NCBI GenBank assembly: GCA_964555735.1 | Contig: CAZKTS010000078.1 | Coordinates: forward strand, 1 to 36,386 | Reading direction: 5' to 3' | From: CAZKTS01 sp964555735 | GTDB taxonomy: Bacteria; Actinomycetota; Acidimicrobiia; IMCC26256; PALSA-555 | DNA: 36,386 nucleotides | Part shown: positions 27,124 through 34,421 of the stretch, one piece after another | How the letters are laid out: each line of letters opens with the position of its first letter | Numbering within the stretch: the stretch's first letter is position 1 | The notes under the pieces: generated by a model | What the model saw: the letters and a program-made list of their open reading frames with translations, nothing else | Databases searched by the model: none | What the model was told of the DNA's origin: nothing | Program-made: the position numbers and the translations under genes

Positions 27124-27501
27124 GTGCCCGACCTCGATCCCGCCCAGGTGCTGCACCGGCTCGCCGTCGCCGACCCGACCGTGATCGTGGAGATCGTCGC
27201 GGCCTCCCGGACGAGCGACGATCCCATGACCCTCGTCGTGGCCGCGCTCTTCGCGACCGACGCCGACGCGCTCATGGTCCGGGCCGGGCACCTGGCCACG
27301 ACGACCCGTGAGCGCCAGACCGTCGCCATCGCCGCCGCGCACCTGAACGGCGATCGCGACCTCGTCGACGCCCTCGCGCGCGACCACCTCATCGAGCACC
27401 CCGACAGCGTCCTCGTCGCGTGGATCGCCGGTGCGGGTGCCCGTTCGTCCGGAACCGACCGACCGTCACTGCCCGATCACCCGATCAAGGAGACGTCATG
27501 A
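27124..27501 (+). CDS. small helical (TPR-like) protein
   Basis: A 125-residue helical soluble protein, rich in Ala and Asp. The second half (TTTRERQTVAIAAAHLNGDRDLVDALARDHLIEHPDSVLVAWI) has the spacing of a single TPR-like helical pair, as in actinobacterial proteins of unknown role. The start is GTG 27124 with a weak ribosome site, so it is less certain. The stop overlaps the next start (ATGA), so the two are translationally coupled and the gene is probably real. It is the first gene of the DUF4386/MFS series. Confidence 0.65.
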   Translation: MPDLDPAQVLHRLAVADPTVIVEIVAASRTSDDPMTLVVAALFATDADALMVRAGHLATTTRERQTVAIAAAHLNGDRDLVDALARDHLIEHPDSVLVAWIAGAGARSSGTDRPSLPDHPIKETS

Positions 27502-28199
27502 ACCGCAAGCTGACTGCAGTCCTGCTGATCCTCGCGGCCGTCCTGGCCAACGTGGGGTTCAGCGCCCTCGGCTCGATCTTCAACTACCCCGACGTGCTCG
27601 ACGAGCCGGCCGGCGCGGTGCTCGCGTCGTTCCGCGAGCACCAAGGTGCCGTGAGCACATGGTTCCTCGTGCTCTCGCTCTCGGCCGCGTTGCTCGGGCC
27701 GATCGCCATCGGCGTGGGTCGGCTCTCCACCGCACGGGCGATGCGGTTCGCGGTGCCGATCGGTGTCGCCGCTGCGGTCGTGCAGGTGATCGGCCTCCTG
27801 CGGTGGCCGATCCTCGTGCCGGGATACGCGTCCGACGCCGCGAGCAGCAACGCCGGGGTCGCGAGCGCCGCACGTGACTCCTTCACGACCGTGAGCGACG
27901 TCCTCGGCACCGCGCTCGGCGAGACGCTCGGATACGCGCTGACCGCGACCTGGACCGTGCTCGTCGTGGTTGCCCTCGGCCGCCGCTACGCCGGCCGCTG
28001 GTTCCAGGTGCTGGGCGTTGCGTCGGCCGTGCTCGTCGCGGTGGGTGTGCTGTCGCCGCTCGACCTCGGCGGCGTCGATGCCGCCAACTTCATCGGCTAC
28101 GTGCTCTGGAGCGTGTGGCTGGTCGCGCTGGGCGTCGTGATCCTCGTGAAGGACCGACGCGAGTCGCGCGAGCGGGCCCGTGCCCTGGTCACCGCCTGA
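27498..28199 (+). CDS. DUF4386-like membrane protein, copy 1
   Basis: A 233-residue protein with about six membrane helices of the DUF4386 type: a first helix after MNRKLTAVLL, FNYPDVLDEPAGAVL, GLLRWPILVPGYA, GETLGYALTATWTVLVVVAL, and a closing GYVLWSVWLVALGVVILVK. The same landmarks recur in the gene at 30404 (FEYPDVL, GLVRWPFLVP, GEHLGYLFTGLWT), so they are paralogues. The family is of unknown role. ATG at 27498 overlaps the upstream stop by four bases. The C terminus is basic and cytoplasmic. Confidence 0.85.
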   Translation: MNRKLTAVLLILAAVLANVGFSALGSIFNYPDVLDEPAGAVLASFREHQGAVSTWFLVLSLSAALLGPIAIGVGRLSTARAMRFAVPIGVAAAVVQVIGLLRWPILVPGYASDAASSNAGVASAARDSFTTVSDVLGTALGETLGYALTATWTVLVVVALGRRYAGRWFQVLGVASAVLVAVGVLSPLDLGGVDAANFIGYVLWSVWLVALGVVILVKDRRESRERARALVTA

Positions 28200-28257
28200 A
28201 CAACGCGAACACCTGACCCCGTCATCCACTGACGCATCCCAACGAACAGGAGCAACT

Positions 28258-28863
28258 GTGCAGCAGCTGCAGGACCACACGGCCACCCGGACTGGCACCC
28301 GGACTGGCACTTCGAGCCCGACACCGATCCGCAGCGGACTCCGCTGGCTCGTGAGCTTCCTCGGCTTCCCGCTCGGTGGCCTCGTCGCCGAGCTCGTGGT
28401 CGGACCGGTCGACGGCGTGGCCGCCGCCGTCGTCGGTGGCGCGATCACCGGCCTGCTCTTGGGCGCCGTCCAGGCCTGGGCGCTGCGGCCGCTGCGCGTT
28501 CCCGCCGGGCCCTGGATCGCCGCGACCGCGGTCGGTCTGACGGTCGGGCTCGGCGTAGGCGCCGCGGCTGTCGACTACGGCACGAGCATGGGCGACCTCG
28601 CGGTGCAGGGTGCGATCTGCGGTCTCGCGATCGGCATCGCCCAGGCGGCCGTCCTCCGATCCCGCGCCGGCGCGGTCGCCTTCGCGTGGGTCCCCGCGCT
28701 CGGCGCGCTCTGGGCGTTGGGCTGGACGGTGACGACCGCGATCGGCGTCGATGTCGAGAGCCAGTACACGGTGTTCGGCTCGAGCGGTGCGATCACGGTC
28801 ACGATCCTGACTGCGGCGATGCCGATGCTGCTCGCCCGGCGCGCGCGGCGGAGCGCGTCGTGA
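28258..28863 (+). CDS. small multi-spanning membrane protein
   Basis: A 201-residue membrane protein with a polar N terminus of about 30 residues (Thr/Gly-rich, with a repeated RTGTRTG phrase) and then about five helices rich in Gly and Ala (VAAAVVGGAITGLLLGAVQAWAL, AVGLTVGLGVGAAAVDYG, GAICGLAIGIAQAAVL). The Gly-zipper-like pattern suggests tight helix packing; I do not recognise the family. GTG at 28258 follows an AGGAG site, and the stop overlaps the MFS start (GTGA), so it is coupled to the exporter gene. It could be an accessory to that exporter, which is inference. Confidence 0.82.
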   Translation: MQQLQDHTATRTGTRTGTSSPTPIRSGLRWLVSFLGFPLGGLVAELVVGPVDGVAAAVVGGAITGLLLGAVQAWALRPLRVPAGPWIAATAVGLTVGLGVGAAAVDYGTSMGDLAVQGAICGLAIGIAQAAVLRSRAGAVAFAWVPALGALWALGWTVTTAIGVDVESQYTVFGSSGAITVTILTAAMPMLLARRARRSAS

Positions 28864-30407
28864 CCGCGGCGACGGGAGGATCCAAGCGATGGCTCGCGTT
28901 GAGCGTGCTCTGCGTGAGCCTGTTCGCCATCGTGCTCGACAACACGATCGTGAACGTCGCCCTGCCGACCCTGGTGCGTGATCTCCAGGCCGACATCAGC
29001 GGGCTGCAGTGGGTGGTCGACGCGTACACGCTGGTGTTCGCCGGCCTCCTGCTGCTGGCCGGCACCCTCGGTGATCGCTACGGGCGTCGCCGGACGCTCA
29101 TGATCGGTCTCGGCGTGTTCGGTGCCGCGTCGGCCGCCGCCGCGTTCGCGGGTGGTGTCGACCAGCTCGTGCTCGCTCGGGCGGTCATGGGCGCCGGCGC
29201 CGCGTTCATCATGCCGGCGACGCTGTCGCTGCTCACCAACGTCTTCACCGACCGCCGAGAGCGCGCCATGGCCATCGGCATCTGGGCCGCGACCGCGGGT
29301 GCGGGCGTGGCGCTCGGGCCGGTGCTCGGCGGCGTCCTGCTCGACCACTTCTGGTGGGGATCGAGCTTCATCGTCAACGTGCCGGTCGTGGCGGTGGCGC
29401 TCCTCGCGGCACCTCGCCTCGTGCCGGAGTCGCGCGACCCGTCGTCGCGGCGGATCGACTGGCTCGGAGCCGGGCTCTCGGGCGTCGGGCTCATCGCCCT
29501 GGTGTGGGCGGTGATCGAGGCACCCTCCAAGGGCTGGGGCTCCGCCGCGGTGCTCGTCGCGCTCGGGCTCGCCGTTGGCTCGCTCCTCGCCTTCGTCGTC
29601 TGGCAGCGGCGCGCGACCGAGCCGCTGCTCGATGTGAGGCTCTTCCGCAACGTGCGGTTCACCGCCGCGAGCCTCACGATCATGGTGCTGTTCTTCGCCC
29701 TCTTCGGCTTCCTCTTCCTCTCGACCCAGTACCTCCAGTTCGTGCTCGGCTACTCACCATCGGCGGCCGGCATCCGGATGCTGCCGTACGCCGGGGCGAT
29801 GATCGTCGCCGCGCCGCTCTCGGCCCGACTGGTCTCGCGCTTCGGTGTCCGCCGGGTGGTCACGGCCGGCATGGTCCTCTTCGCGGGCGGTCTCGCCGTC
29901 GCGGCGACGGTCACCACCGCGACGGGCTACGACCGGCTCGCGCTCGCCATGCTGGCGATGGGTGTGGGCATGGGTCTCGCCGGCACGCCGGCCACGGAGT
30001 CGATCATGAGCTCGGTGCCACCCGACCGGGCCAACGTCGGCTCGGCGGTCAACGACACCACCCGTGAGCTCGGCGGCGCGCTGGGCGTCGCGGTCGTCGG
30101 CAGCATCGTGTCCTCGCTCTACGGATCTCGTCTCGACGGCGCGCTGCCCGACGGCGTTCCTGCCCCGCTCGCGGCCGCGGCGCGCGAGTCGGTGGGTGCC
30201 GCAACCCAGATGACCGGTCGCGCCGGGACCGCGGTCGCCGACGCGGCTCGCGAGGCGTTCGTCGTCGCGATGTCGCGCGGGACCCTCGTCGTCGCGGCCA
30301 TGGCGGCGCTCGGCGCGCTCATCGCCTGGCGCTTCCTCCCGTCCGCCGCCCGGACCGAGGCGCCGTCGCCTCGCACGGTCGGGTACTCCCACGAGGTGAT
30401 CCGATGA
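28860..30407 (+). CDS. MFS drug/metabolite exporter (DHA2, EmrB/QacA-like)
   Basis: A 515-residue, 14-helix proton-coupled exporter. Landmarks: LDNTIVNVALPTLVRDLQ in helix 1, QWVVDAYTLVFAGLLLLAGTLGDRYGRRRTL (motif A in the first loop), GAGVALGPVLGGVL (antiporter motif C in helix 5), and MLPYAGAMIVAAPLSARL in the second half. DHA2 members export drugs, dyes or antibiotics. GTG at 28860 overlaps the upstream stop; the DUF4386 gene starts inside its stop (ATGA). The coupling makes an export operon. The exported compound is unknown; the glycosyltransferase cluster upstream in the window is not adjacent, so no link is claimed. Confidence 0.93.
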   Translation: MTAATGGSKRWLALSVLCVSLFAIVLDNTIVNVALPTLVRDLQADISGLQWVVDAYTLVFAGLLLLAGTLGDRYGRRRTLMIGLGVFGAASAAAAFAGGVDQLVLARAVMGAGAAFIMPATLSLLTNVFTDRRERAMAIGIWAATAGAGVALGPVLGGVLLDHFWWGSSFIVNVPVVAVALLAAPRLVPESRDPSSRRIDWLGAGLSGVGLIALVWAVIEAPSKGWGSAAVLVALGLAVGSLLAFVVWQRRATEPLLDVRLFRNVRFTAASLTIMVLFFALFGFLFLSTQYLQFVLGYSPSAAGIRMLPYAGAMIVAAPLSARLVSRFGVRRVVTAGMVLFAGGLAVAATVTTATGYDRLALAMLAMGVGMGLAGTPATESIMSSVPPDRANVGSAVNDTTRELGGALGVAVVGSIVSSLYGSRLDGALPDGVPAPLAAAARESVGAATQMTGRAGTAVADAAREAFVVAMSRGTLVVAAMAALGALIAWRFLPSAARTEAPSPRTVGYSHEVIR

Positions 30408-31096
30408 CCACGACCGAGACCGCGGCGGCGCTGCTGCTCGCGCTGCCGATCCTCTTCAACGTCTTCTTCTTCTTGCTCGATCGCCAGTTCGAGTACCCCG
30501 ACGTCCTTCGCCAACCCGTGGCGGTGGTGCTGCGCAGATTCGCCGCCGGCGGCTCCGCGCTGAAGCTCACGTGGCTCGGCTTCTCGCTCACGGCGGTGCT
30601 GTTCGCCCCGACCGTCGTGCTCGTCGGTGCCGTGCTCGCCGACGAAGGAGGCCCGCTCCTCACGGTGGCGACGACGTTCGGGGTGCTCGCGGCGATCGTC
30701 CAGTTCCTCGGCCTCGTGCGCTGGCCGTTCCTGGTGCCGTACCTCGCGCGCACGCACGAGGACCCCGGTGCGACCGAGGCGACGAAGGCGGCCGCGGCCG
30801 TCGTGTTCGAGGCGTTCAACCGTTACGCAGGCGTCGCCGTCGGCGAGCACCTGGGCTACCTCTTCACCGGCCTCTGGACCGCGCTGCTCGGGATCGTGCT
30901 CCTCGACTCGAGCCTCGTCGCCGGGTGGATCGGCGCCGCGGGCATCGTGCTCGGCGCGGCGGTGATGTTCGGCTCGCTCGAGTTCGTCGGGCCACACGAG
31001 GAGCGCGGGTTCAGAGCAGCCGGGGCGGTCGTGCCGATCGCCTACATCGCGTGGTCGGTCTGGCTCGTCGTCCTCGGCGTCGCGCTGGTCGCGTGA
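30404..31096 (+). CDS. DUF4386-like membrane protein, copy 2
   Basis: A 230-residue membrane protein with about six helices, paralogous to the one at 27498: FEYPDVLRQPVAVVLRRF, GLVRWPFLVPYLART, GEHLGYLFTGLWTALLG and AYIAWSVWLVVLGVALV. It starts directly in a hydrophobic segment (ALLLALPILFNVFFFLL). ATG at 30404 overlaps the MFS stop by four bases. It converges on the GlsB-like gene, with 18 bases between stops. Together with the first copy it brackets the exporter, which suggests a functional set or a local duplication. Role unknown. Confidence 0.85.
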   Translation: MTTTETAAALLLALPILFNVFFFLLDRQFEYPDVLRQPVAVVLRRFAAGGSALKLTWLGFSLTAVLFAPTVVLVGAVLADEGGPLLTVATTFGVLAAIVQFLGLVRWPFLVPYLARTHEDPGATEATKAAAAVVFEAFNRYAGVAVGEHLGYLFTGLWTALLGIVLLDSSLVAGWIGAAGIVLGAAVMFGSLEFVGPHEERGFRAAGAVVPIAYIAWSVWLVVLGVALVA

Positions 31097-31114
31097 CGCG
31101 CCACCGGCTGAGGC

Positions 31115-31378
31115 TCAGGACGTGGAGCGCGACCCTCGTTGGACCAGCCCGATGAGGAGGAGCACGAGGATCGCGCCGACGATCGAGCCGATGATCCCCG
31201 ACGCCTTCAGCTCGACGCCATCTCCGGAGATGAGGCTGACGAGCAGGCCGCCGACGAACGAACCGGCGAGGCCGGCGCCGAGCGCCGTGCCCCACTGCAC
31301 CGGTTCGCGGCCCCGAACGAGCATCCACGCGATCCACCCGATCGCCATGCCCCACACGATGATGAAGAGGATGAGCAT
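31115..31378 (-). CDS. GlsB/YeaQ/YmgE-family (transglycosylase-associated) membrane protein
   Basis: An 87-residue protein with three membrane helices: LILFIIVWGMAIGWIAWMLV, GTALGAGLAGSFVGGLLVSLI and GIIGSIVGAILVLLLIGLV. The small-residue repeats GAGLAGSFVGG and GIIGSIVGA are the family hallmark. Such proteins are small stress-linked inner-membrane proteins; their biochemistry is not established. Length is normal. Start is ATG 31378. The VOC stop lies 53 bases upstream on the same strand, so co-transcription is possible. Confidence 0.9.
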   Translation of the reverse strand: MLILFIIVWGMAIGWIAWMLVRGREPVQWGTALGAGLAGSFVGGLLVSLISGDGVELKASGIIGSIVGAILVLLLIGLVQRGSRSTS

Positions 31379-31431
31379 GGGCGGATCATGCCGCCTCGAC
31401 GGGTCTCCGTGTCGGATCGCGGTGCGGGCGG

Positions 31432-32643
31432 TCAGGTCCCCGCGGGCTGGAAGAGCTCGACGACGTTGCCGGACGGGTCCTCGATGAGGATCTGCTGGCC
31501 GCCGGGCCCGCTGAGGATGTCGTTGCGGAACGTCGCACCGGCCTCACGGAGCCGGCCGACCTCGGCCTCGATGTCGTCGACGATGAAGTGGATGCGGTTC
31601 CAGCCACCCGGGCCTGGCGTGGTGCCGTCCGGCATCGCTCGACCCGCGGAGCTCTGCGGTCCGGCGAGCAGCAGGCGGAGGTTGCCGCGCCGCACGTCGG
31701 CGAACGCGGGTGCCGCGTTCATCGACGGCTCGAAGCCCAGCTTCTCGGTGTAGAACGCGACCGCCTCGTCGACGTCGTCGACCATGTAGCGGACGTTCAC
31801 GATCTCGTCGTTCGGCATGAGATGACCTCCCGGTCGATGGCTTCTCGATGGTGCGAGCGATGGCTCGTCGAGCATGTGCAGCAAGAACGCGATGCGGGTG
31901 TCGAGCTCGTCTGCGGTCCGTTCGAACGCGGGGTAGCTCGCCGCGTCGTCGGCACCTTCCAGCGCAGGGTCGCGCACGCTCCAGTGCACGAGCTCGGGGT
32001 TCCCGTCGAACTCGGGGCAGACCTCACGGACGCGATCGCAGAGGGTGATGACGATGTCGAACGGCCGGGCGTCGAGATCGTCGATGTGCTTGGTGCTGTT
32101 GGCGCTGATGTCGATGCCGCGCTCGCGCATCACGCGCACCGCGTTGGGATGCAGCGGCTTCGGAGCGCTGCCGGCGGACGCGGCCTCGAGGGCTCCGGCG
32201 CCGCGATGGTTGAGCAGGGCCTCCGCGATCTGGGAACGGGCGCTGTTGCCGGTGCAGAGGAAGAGGATTCGCCGGGTGTGCTGTCGCGGCGGGTCCGGGG
32301 CCGCCGGTGCCGGCGGGGCGAACGCCAGGGCGAGCCCGGGGTGGAGCGCGGCGCCGGCGCTCTGGAGCCCCACCGAGCAGCGGACGAGGTCGATCGAGTA
32401 GTAGCTGTCCCGACCGTCGGCGGCGCTGCGGTGCGCGCGCACGAGCTCACCCTTGCGGAGACGCCCGAGGTGGTACGAGACGAGGCTCTGCTGCTCGTCG
32501 AGCAGCCGGCTCAGCTCGCGAACGGCGCGGTCGCTGGCGACGAGCTCCCGGAGCAGCCGCCACCGCAGCGGATGGGCCACGAGCTCCACGAACGGCGGCG
32601 TCTGGTTCGACGACGGGGGTCTGCGGGCGGCGGTCCGAACCAC
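31432..32643 (-). CDS. fused ArsR-type regulator / arsenate-reductase-like phosphatase / VOC domain protein
   Basis: One open frame of 403 residues encodes three domains with no stop between them. Residues 1-95 are an ArsR winged helix (DEQQSLVSYHLGRLRKGELV). Residues about 124-265 are a low-molecular-weight phosphatase/arsenate reductase with CTGNSARS (Cys130, Arg136), the redox cysteines Cys202 and Cys209 and the acid Asp225 in WSVRDPA. From Met276 there is a VOC/glyoxalase domain (VRYMVDDVDEAVAFYTEKLGF, NRIHFIVDD, NVVELFQP). ArsR-reductase fusions are known in actinobacteria; the added VOC domain is unusual. Met276 has its own strong ribosome site, so VOC may also be made alone. The ArsR part has one cysteine and no classical metalloid cysteine set. 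Start is GTG 32643. Confidence 0.82.
   Translation of the reverse strand: MVRTAARRPPSSNQTPPFVELVAHPLRWRLLRELVASDRAVRELSRLLDEQQSLVSYHLGRLRKGELVRAHRSAADGRDSYYSIDLVRCSVGLQSAGAALHPGLALAFAPPAPAAPDPPRQHTRRILFLCTGNSARSQIAEALLNHRGAGALEAASAGSAPKPLHPNAVRVMRERGIDISANSTKHIDDLDARPFDIVITLCDRVREVCPEFDGNPELVHWSVRDPALEGADDAASYPAFERTADELDTRIAFLLHMLDEPSLAPSRSHRPGGHLMPNDEIVNVRYMVDDVDEAVAFYTEKLGFEPSMNAAPAFADVRRGNLRLLLAGPQSSAGRAMPDGTTPGPGGWNRIHFIVDDIEAEVGRLREAGATFRNDILSGPGGQQILIEDPSGNVVELFQPAGT
31819..31831 (-). promoter_or_regulatory. internal ribosome-binding site for the VOC domain
   Basis: On the minus strand GGGAGG (31831-31826) lies 7 bases before the in-frame ATG at 31818, which encodes Met276 of the fusion. 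A 128-residue VOC protein could start here (31818 to 31432). Its upstream codons read GGHL and contain no stop, so both a fused and a free product are possible. Confidence 0.75.
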
Positions 32644-32673
32644 GCGGCGACCCTACGCGGCATCCGAGAATGG

Positions 32674-32689
32674 ATCAAATACAGTTGAT
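32674..32689. promoter_or_regulatory. putative ArsR-type operator dyad
   Basis: ATCAA-ATACAG-TTGAT is a perfect 5-base inverted repeat with a 6-base spacer, in a locally AT-rich spot 31-46 bases upstream of the fusion start at 32643. The size and AT-richness resemble ArsR/SmtB-family operators, and the position suits autoregulation by the fused ArsR domain. It also lies just beyond the stop of the methyltransferase gene (32715). Confidence 0.6.
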
Positions 32690-32714
32690 GGAATCGCGTT
32701 CGTCCCGCCCGGGC

Positions 32715-33362
32715 TCAGGGGTCCGCCCGGAGGAGTGCGACGGCCCGGTCGGGCCCGTACACCCGCACCGCTTCGATCGTGAGGGAGGCCGCGAGGCCAG
32801 GGAGCTCGCCGTCGAGGGCCGCGGCCTGGGCCAGGCCGCGCAGCTGGAGCAGCAGGGGCGCGCCAGGAAAGAGGATGGACGCGGTGACGCGGACACACCA
32901 CCGCAGGCCGTCCAGCCCGTCGGCACCGCCGTCGATCGCGTGCGGGGGGTCGTCGAACTCGGCGATGGCGTCCGATGGCACGTACGGAGGGTCCGCGAGC
33001 ACGAGCGGCGCGCCCAGGTCGGGCAAGGCTTCGCCGGCGACGGTGGCCACGACGTCGGCGCGGGCCGCGTTCTGCGTCGCCCACCGGCGTGCAGCCTCGT
33101 CGTCGTCGATCAAGATCGCTGACCGGTTCGACAGCACCGCGGCGGCGATGCCGATCTGTCCGGCGCCGCAGCAGAGCTCGAGGATGGGTCCGGGCTCGGC
33201 CGTGGCCGACAACGCGGCCGCCCACTCGCTCTGCGCGAGGGTCCACGGGCGGGGTCGCAGCACCGCGCCGTCGAACGCGACGTCGATCGGTCCGAAGCGC
33301 ATCGTCTCGAGGCGCGACTCGGCGGTCGCAGGCGAGGAGAGGGGTGAGGGCGGAGCAGGCAC
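32715..33362 (-). CDS. HemK2/PrmC-like class I methyltransferase
   Basis: A SAM-dependent methyltransferase of up to 215 residues. It begins in the core with RFGPIDVAFDGAVLRPRPWTLAQSEWAAAL, then motif I ILELCCGAGQIGIAAA, IDDDEAARRWATQNAA, and the active-site segment VLADPPYVPSDAIAEF (DPPY, against NPPY in glutamine methyltransferases) with HAIDGGADGLDGLR. The DPPY form is seen in methyltransferases with other targets. GTG at 33362 gives the longest product; ATG at 33302 would give 195 residues and is equally reasonable. It diverges from the haem-oxygenase-like gene, a pairing that recurs in some actinobacteria according to general knowledge of such loci. Substrate unknown. Confidence 0.8.
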   Translation of the reverse strand: MPAPPSPLSSPATAESRLETMRFGPIDVAFDGAVLRPRPWTLAQSEWAAALSATAEPGPILELCCGAGQIGIAAAVLSNRSAILIDDDEAARRWATQNAARADVVATVAGEALPDLGAPLVLADPPYVPSDAIAEFDDPPHAIDGGADGLDGLRWCVRVTASILFPGAPLLLQLRGLAQAAALDGELPGLAASLTIEAVRVYGPDRAVALLRADP

Positions 33363-33380
33363 CCGCCCTGGGTACCCCCG

Positions 33381-33417
33381 AACGGGTGAATCGGAACGTG
33401 CCGGGCAGCCACCCGTT
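33381..33417. promoter_or_regulatory. inverted repeat in divergent promoter region
   Basis: AACGGGTG (33381-33388) and CACCCGTT (33410-33417) are perfect 8-base inverted arms with a 21-base spacer, between the methyltransferase and the haem-oxygenase-like gene. GGGTACC also occurs twice (33370-33376 and 33434-33440). Such symmetry between divergent genes suggests a shared operator, though GC-rich DNA yields chance repeats. Confidence 0.4.
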
Positions 33418-33449
33418 TGTGCGAGGACTCACCGGGTACCACATGGTCG

Positions 33450-34418
33450 ATGGGGAACACGCCGCCACCGTGGGATGTGACGCACCTGCTCGACCGCGCA
33501 CTGGGCGGCGATGCCGATGCGCTCGCTCGACTCGATGAGGCGCAGCCCGCCGACGAGCGGGATGCGCTGCTCGCGCTCGTGCGCATCCACGACCTGCACG
33601 TGGCGCCGCTCGAACGACTCGGCGGTGCCGAATGCTTCCAGCACCATCCCTGCCTTGCGGCACTCAAGGCTCGACTCGAGGACCCGCTCCTCGCGCGCCT
33701 CGACCGCGAGGCAGTCCGCGCGGGCGACGGCGAAGAAGACGACGAGGATGCGGTCGCGGGCATGCGGCGCATCGCCACCGCCGACCTCGTGCCCGCCGTC
33801 TACGAGTGGCTCGCGGAAGACGCCTCGTACGACGAGATGGTCGAGTTCCTCGCGATCGAGGGCGGACCCGACGGCGGGTTCGACGACTACGTCGCCATCT
33901 GCCAGGTGGGCATCGACGGCGAGGCGAAGGTGACGCTCGGCGCCAACTACTGGGACGAGATGGGCCGGGGCACGCTGGCTGCCGTCCACACCGAGCTCCA
34001 CCGCCGCCTCGCCGGTGCGCTCGGACTCGTCGCCCTGGCCGACGATGCCATGCCCATCGAGGCGCTCCGGCGCGCCGCGCTCAACGGGCTCCTCGCGACC
34101 AACCGGGCGCTCCAGCCCGAGATGCTCGGCGCGCTCGGGCTCCTGGAGCTCCAGGCCGGCCCCCGGTGCCGCAAGGTCGTGCGCGCGCTCGAGCGTCTCG
34201 ACGCCCCCCGCGATGCGTTCCCCTTCTACGAGGAGCACGCCCAGGCCGACCCGCGGCACGGGAAGGCGTGGCTCGATCATGCCGTCGCCCCGATCGTCGA
34301 GCGGACGCCGGCGTGGGGTCCCCGGATCCTGCGCGGCGCGCGCTGGCGCTCGGTGATCAACCGTGAGCTCTTCGACGCCCTCGCCGCGCGGTTCCGCGCG
34401 CACAACCTCGCGGCCTGA
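33450..34418 (+). CDS. iron-containing redox enzyme (haem-oxygenase-like fold)
   Basis: A 322-residue, mostly helical protein with the features of the haem-oxygenase-like diiron family (Haem_oxygenas_2). Likely ligand helices: YDEMVEFLAIEGGPDGGFDD, NYWDEMGRGTLAAVHTELH, and FYEEHAQADPRHGKAWLDH, in which Glu, His, Asp and His are spaced as in diiron oxidases of this fold. Relatives include enzymes that oxidise amino acids or fatty acids. The first 100 residues are an uncertain N-terminal extension. ATG at 33450 is chosen; TTG 33417 or GTG 33477 are alternatives and none has a strong ribosome site. It ends 3 bases from the convergent flavoprotein gene. Confidence 0.82.
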   Translation: MGNTPPPWDVTHLLDRALGGDADALARLDEAQPADERDALLALVRIHDLHVAPLERLGGAECFQHHPCLAALKARLEDPLLARLDREAVRAGDGEEDDEDAVAGMRRIATADLVPAVYEWLAEDASYDEMVEFLAIEGGPDGGFDDYVAICQVGIDGEAKVTLGANYWDEMGRGTLAAVHTELHRRLAGALGLVALADDAMPIEALRRAALNGLLATNRALQPEMLGALGLLELQAGPRCRKVVRALERLDAPRDAFPFYEEHAQADPRHGKAWLDHAVAPIVERTPAWGPRILRGARWRSVINRELFDALAARFRAHNLAA

Positions 34419-34421
34419 GCT

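Noticed and set aside
31432..31818. VOC domain as an ArsI-type carbon-arsenic lyase
   Set aside because: ArsI enzymes use a vicinal cysteine pair, and this domain has no cysteine.
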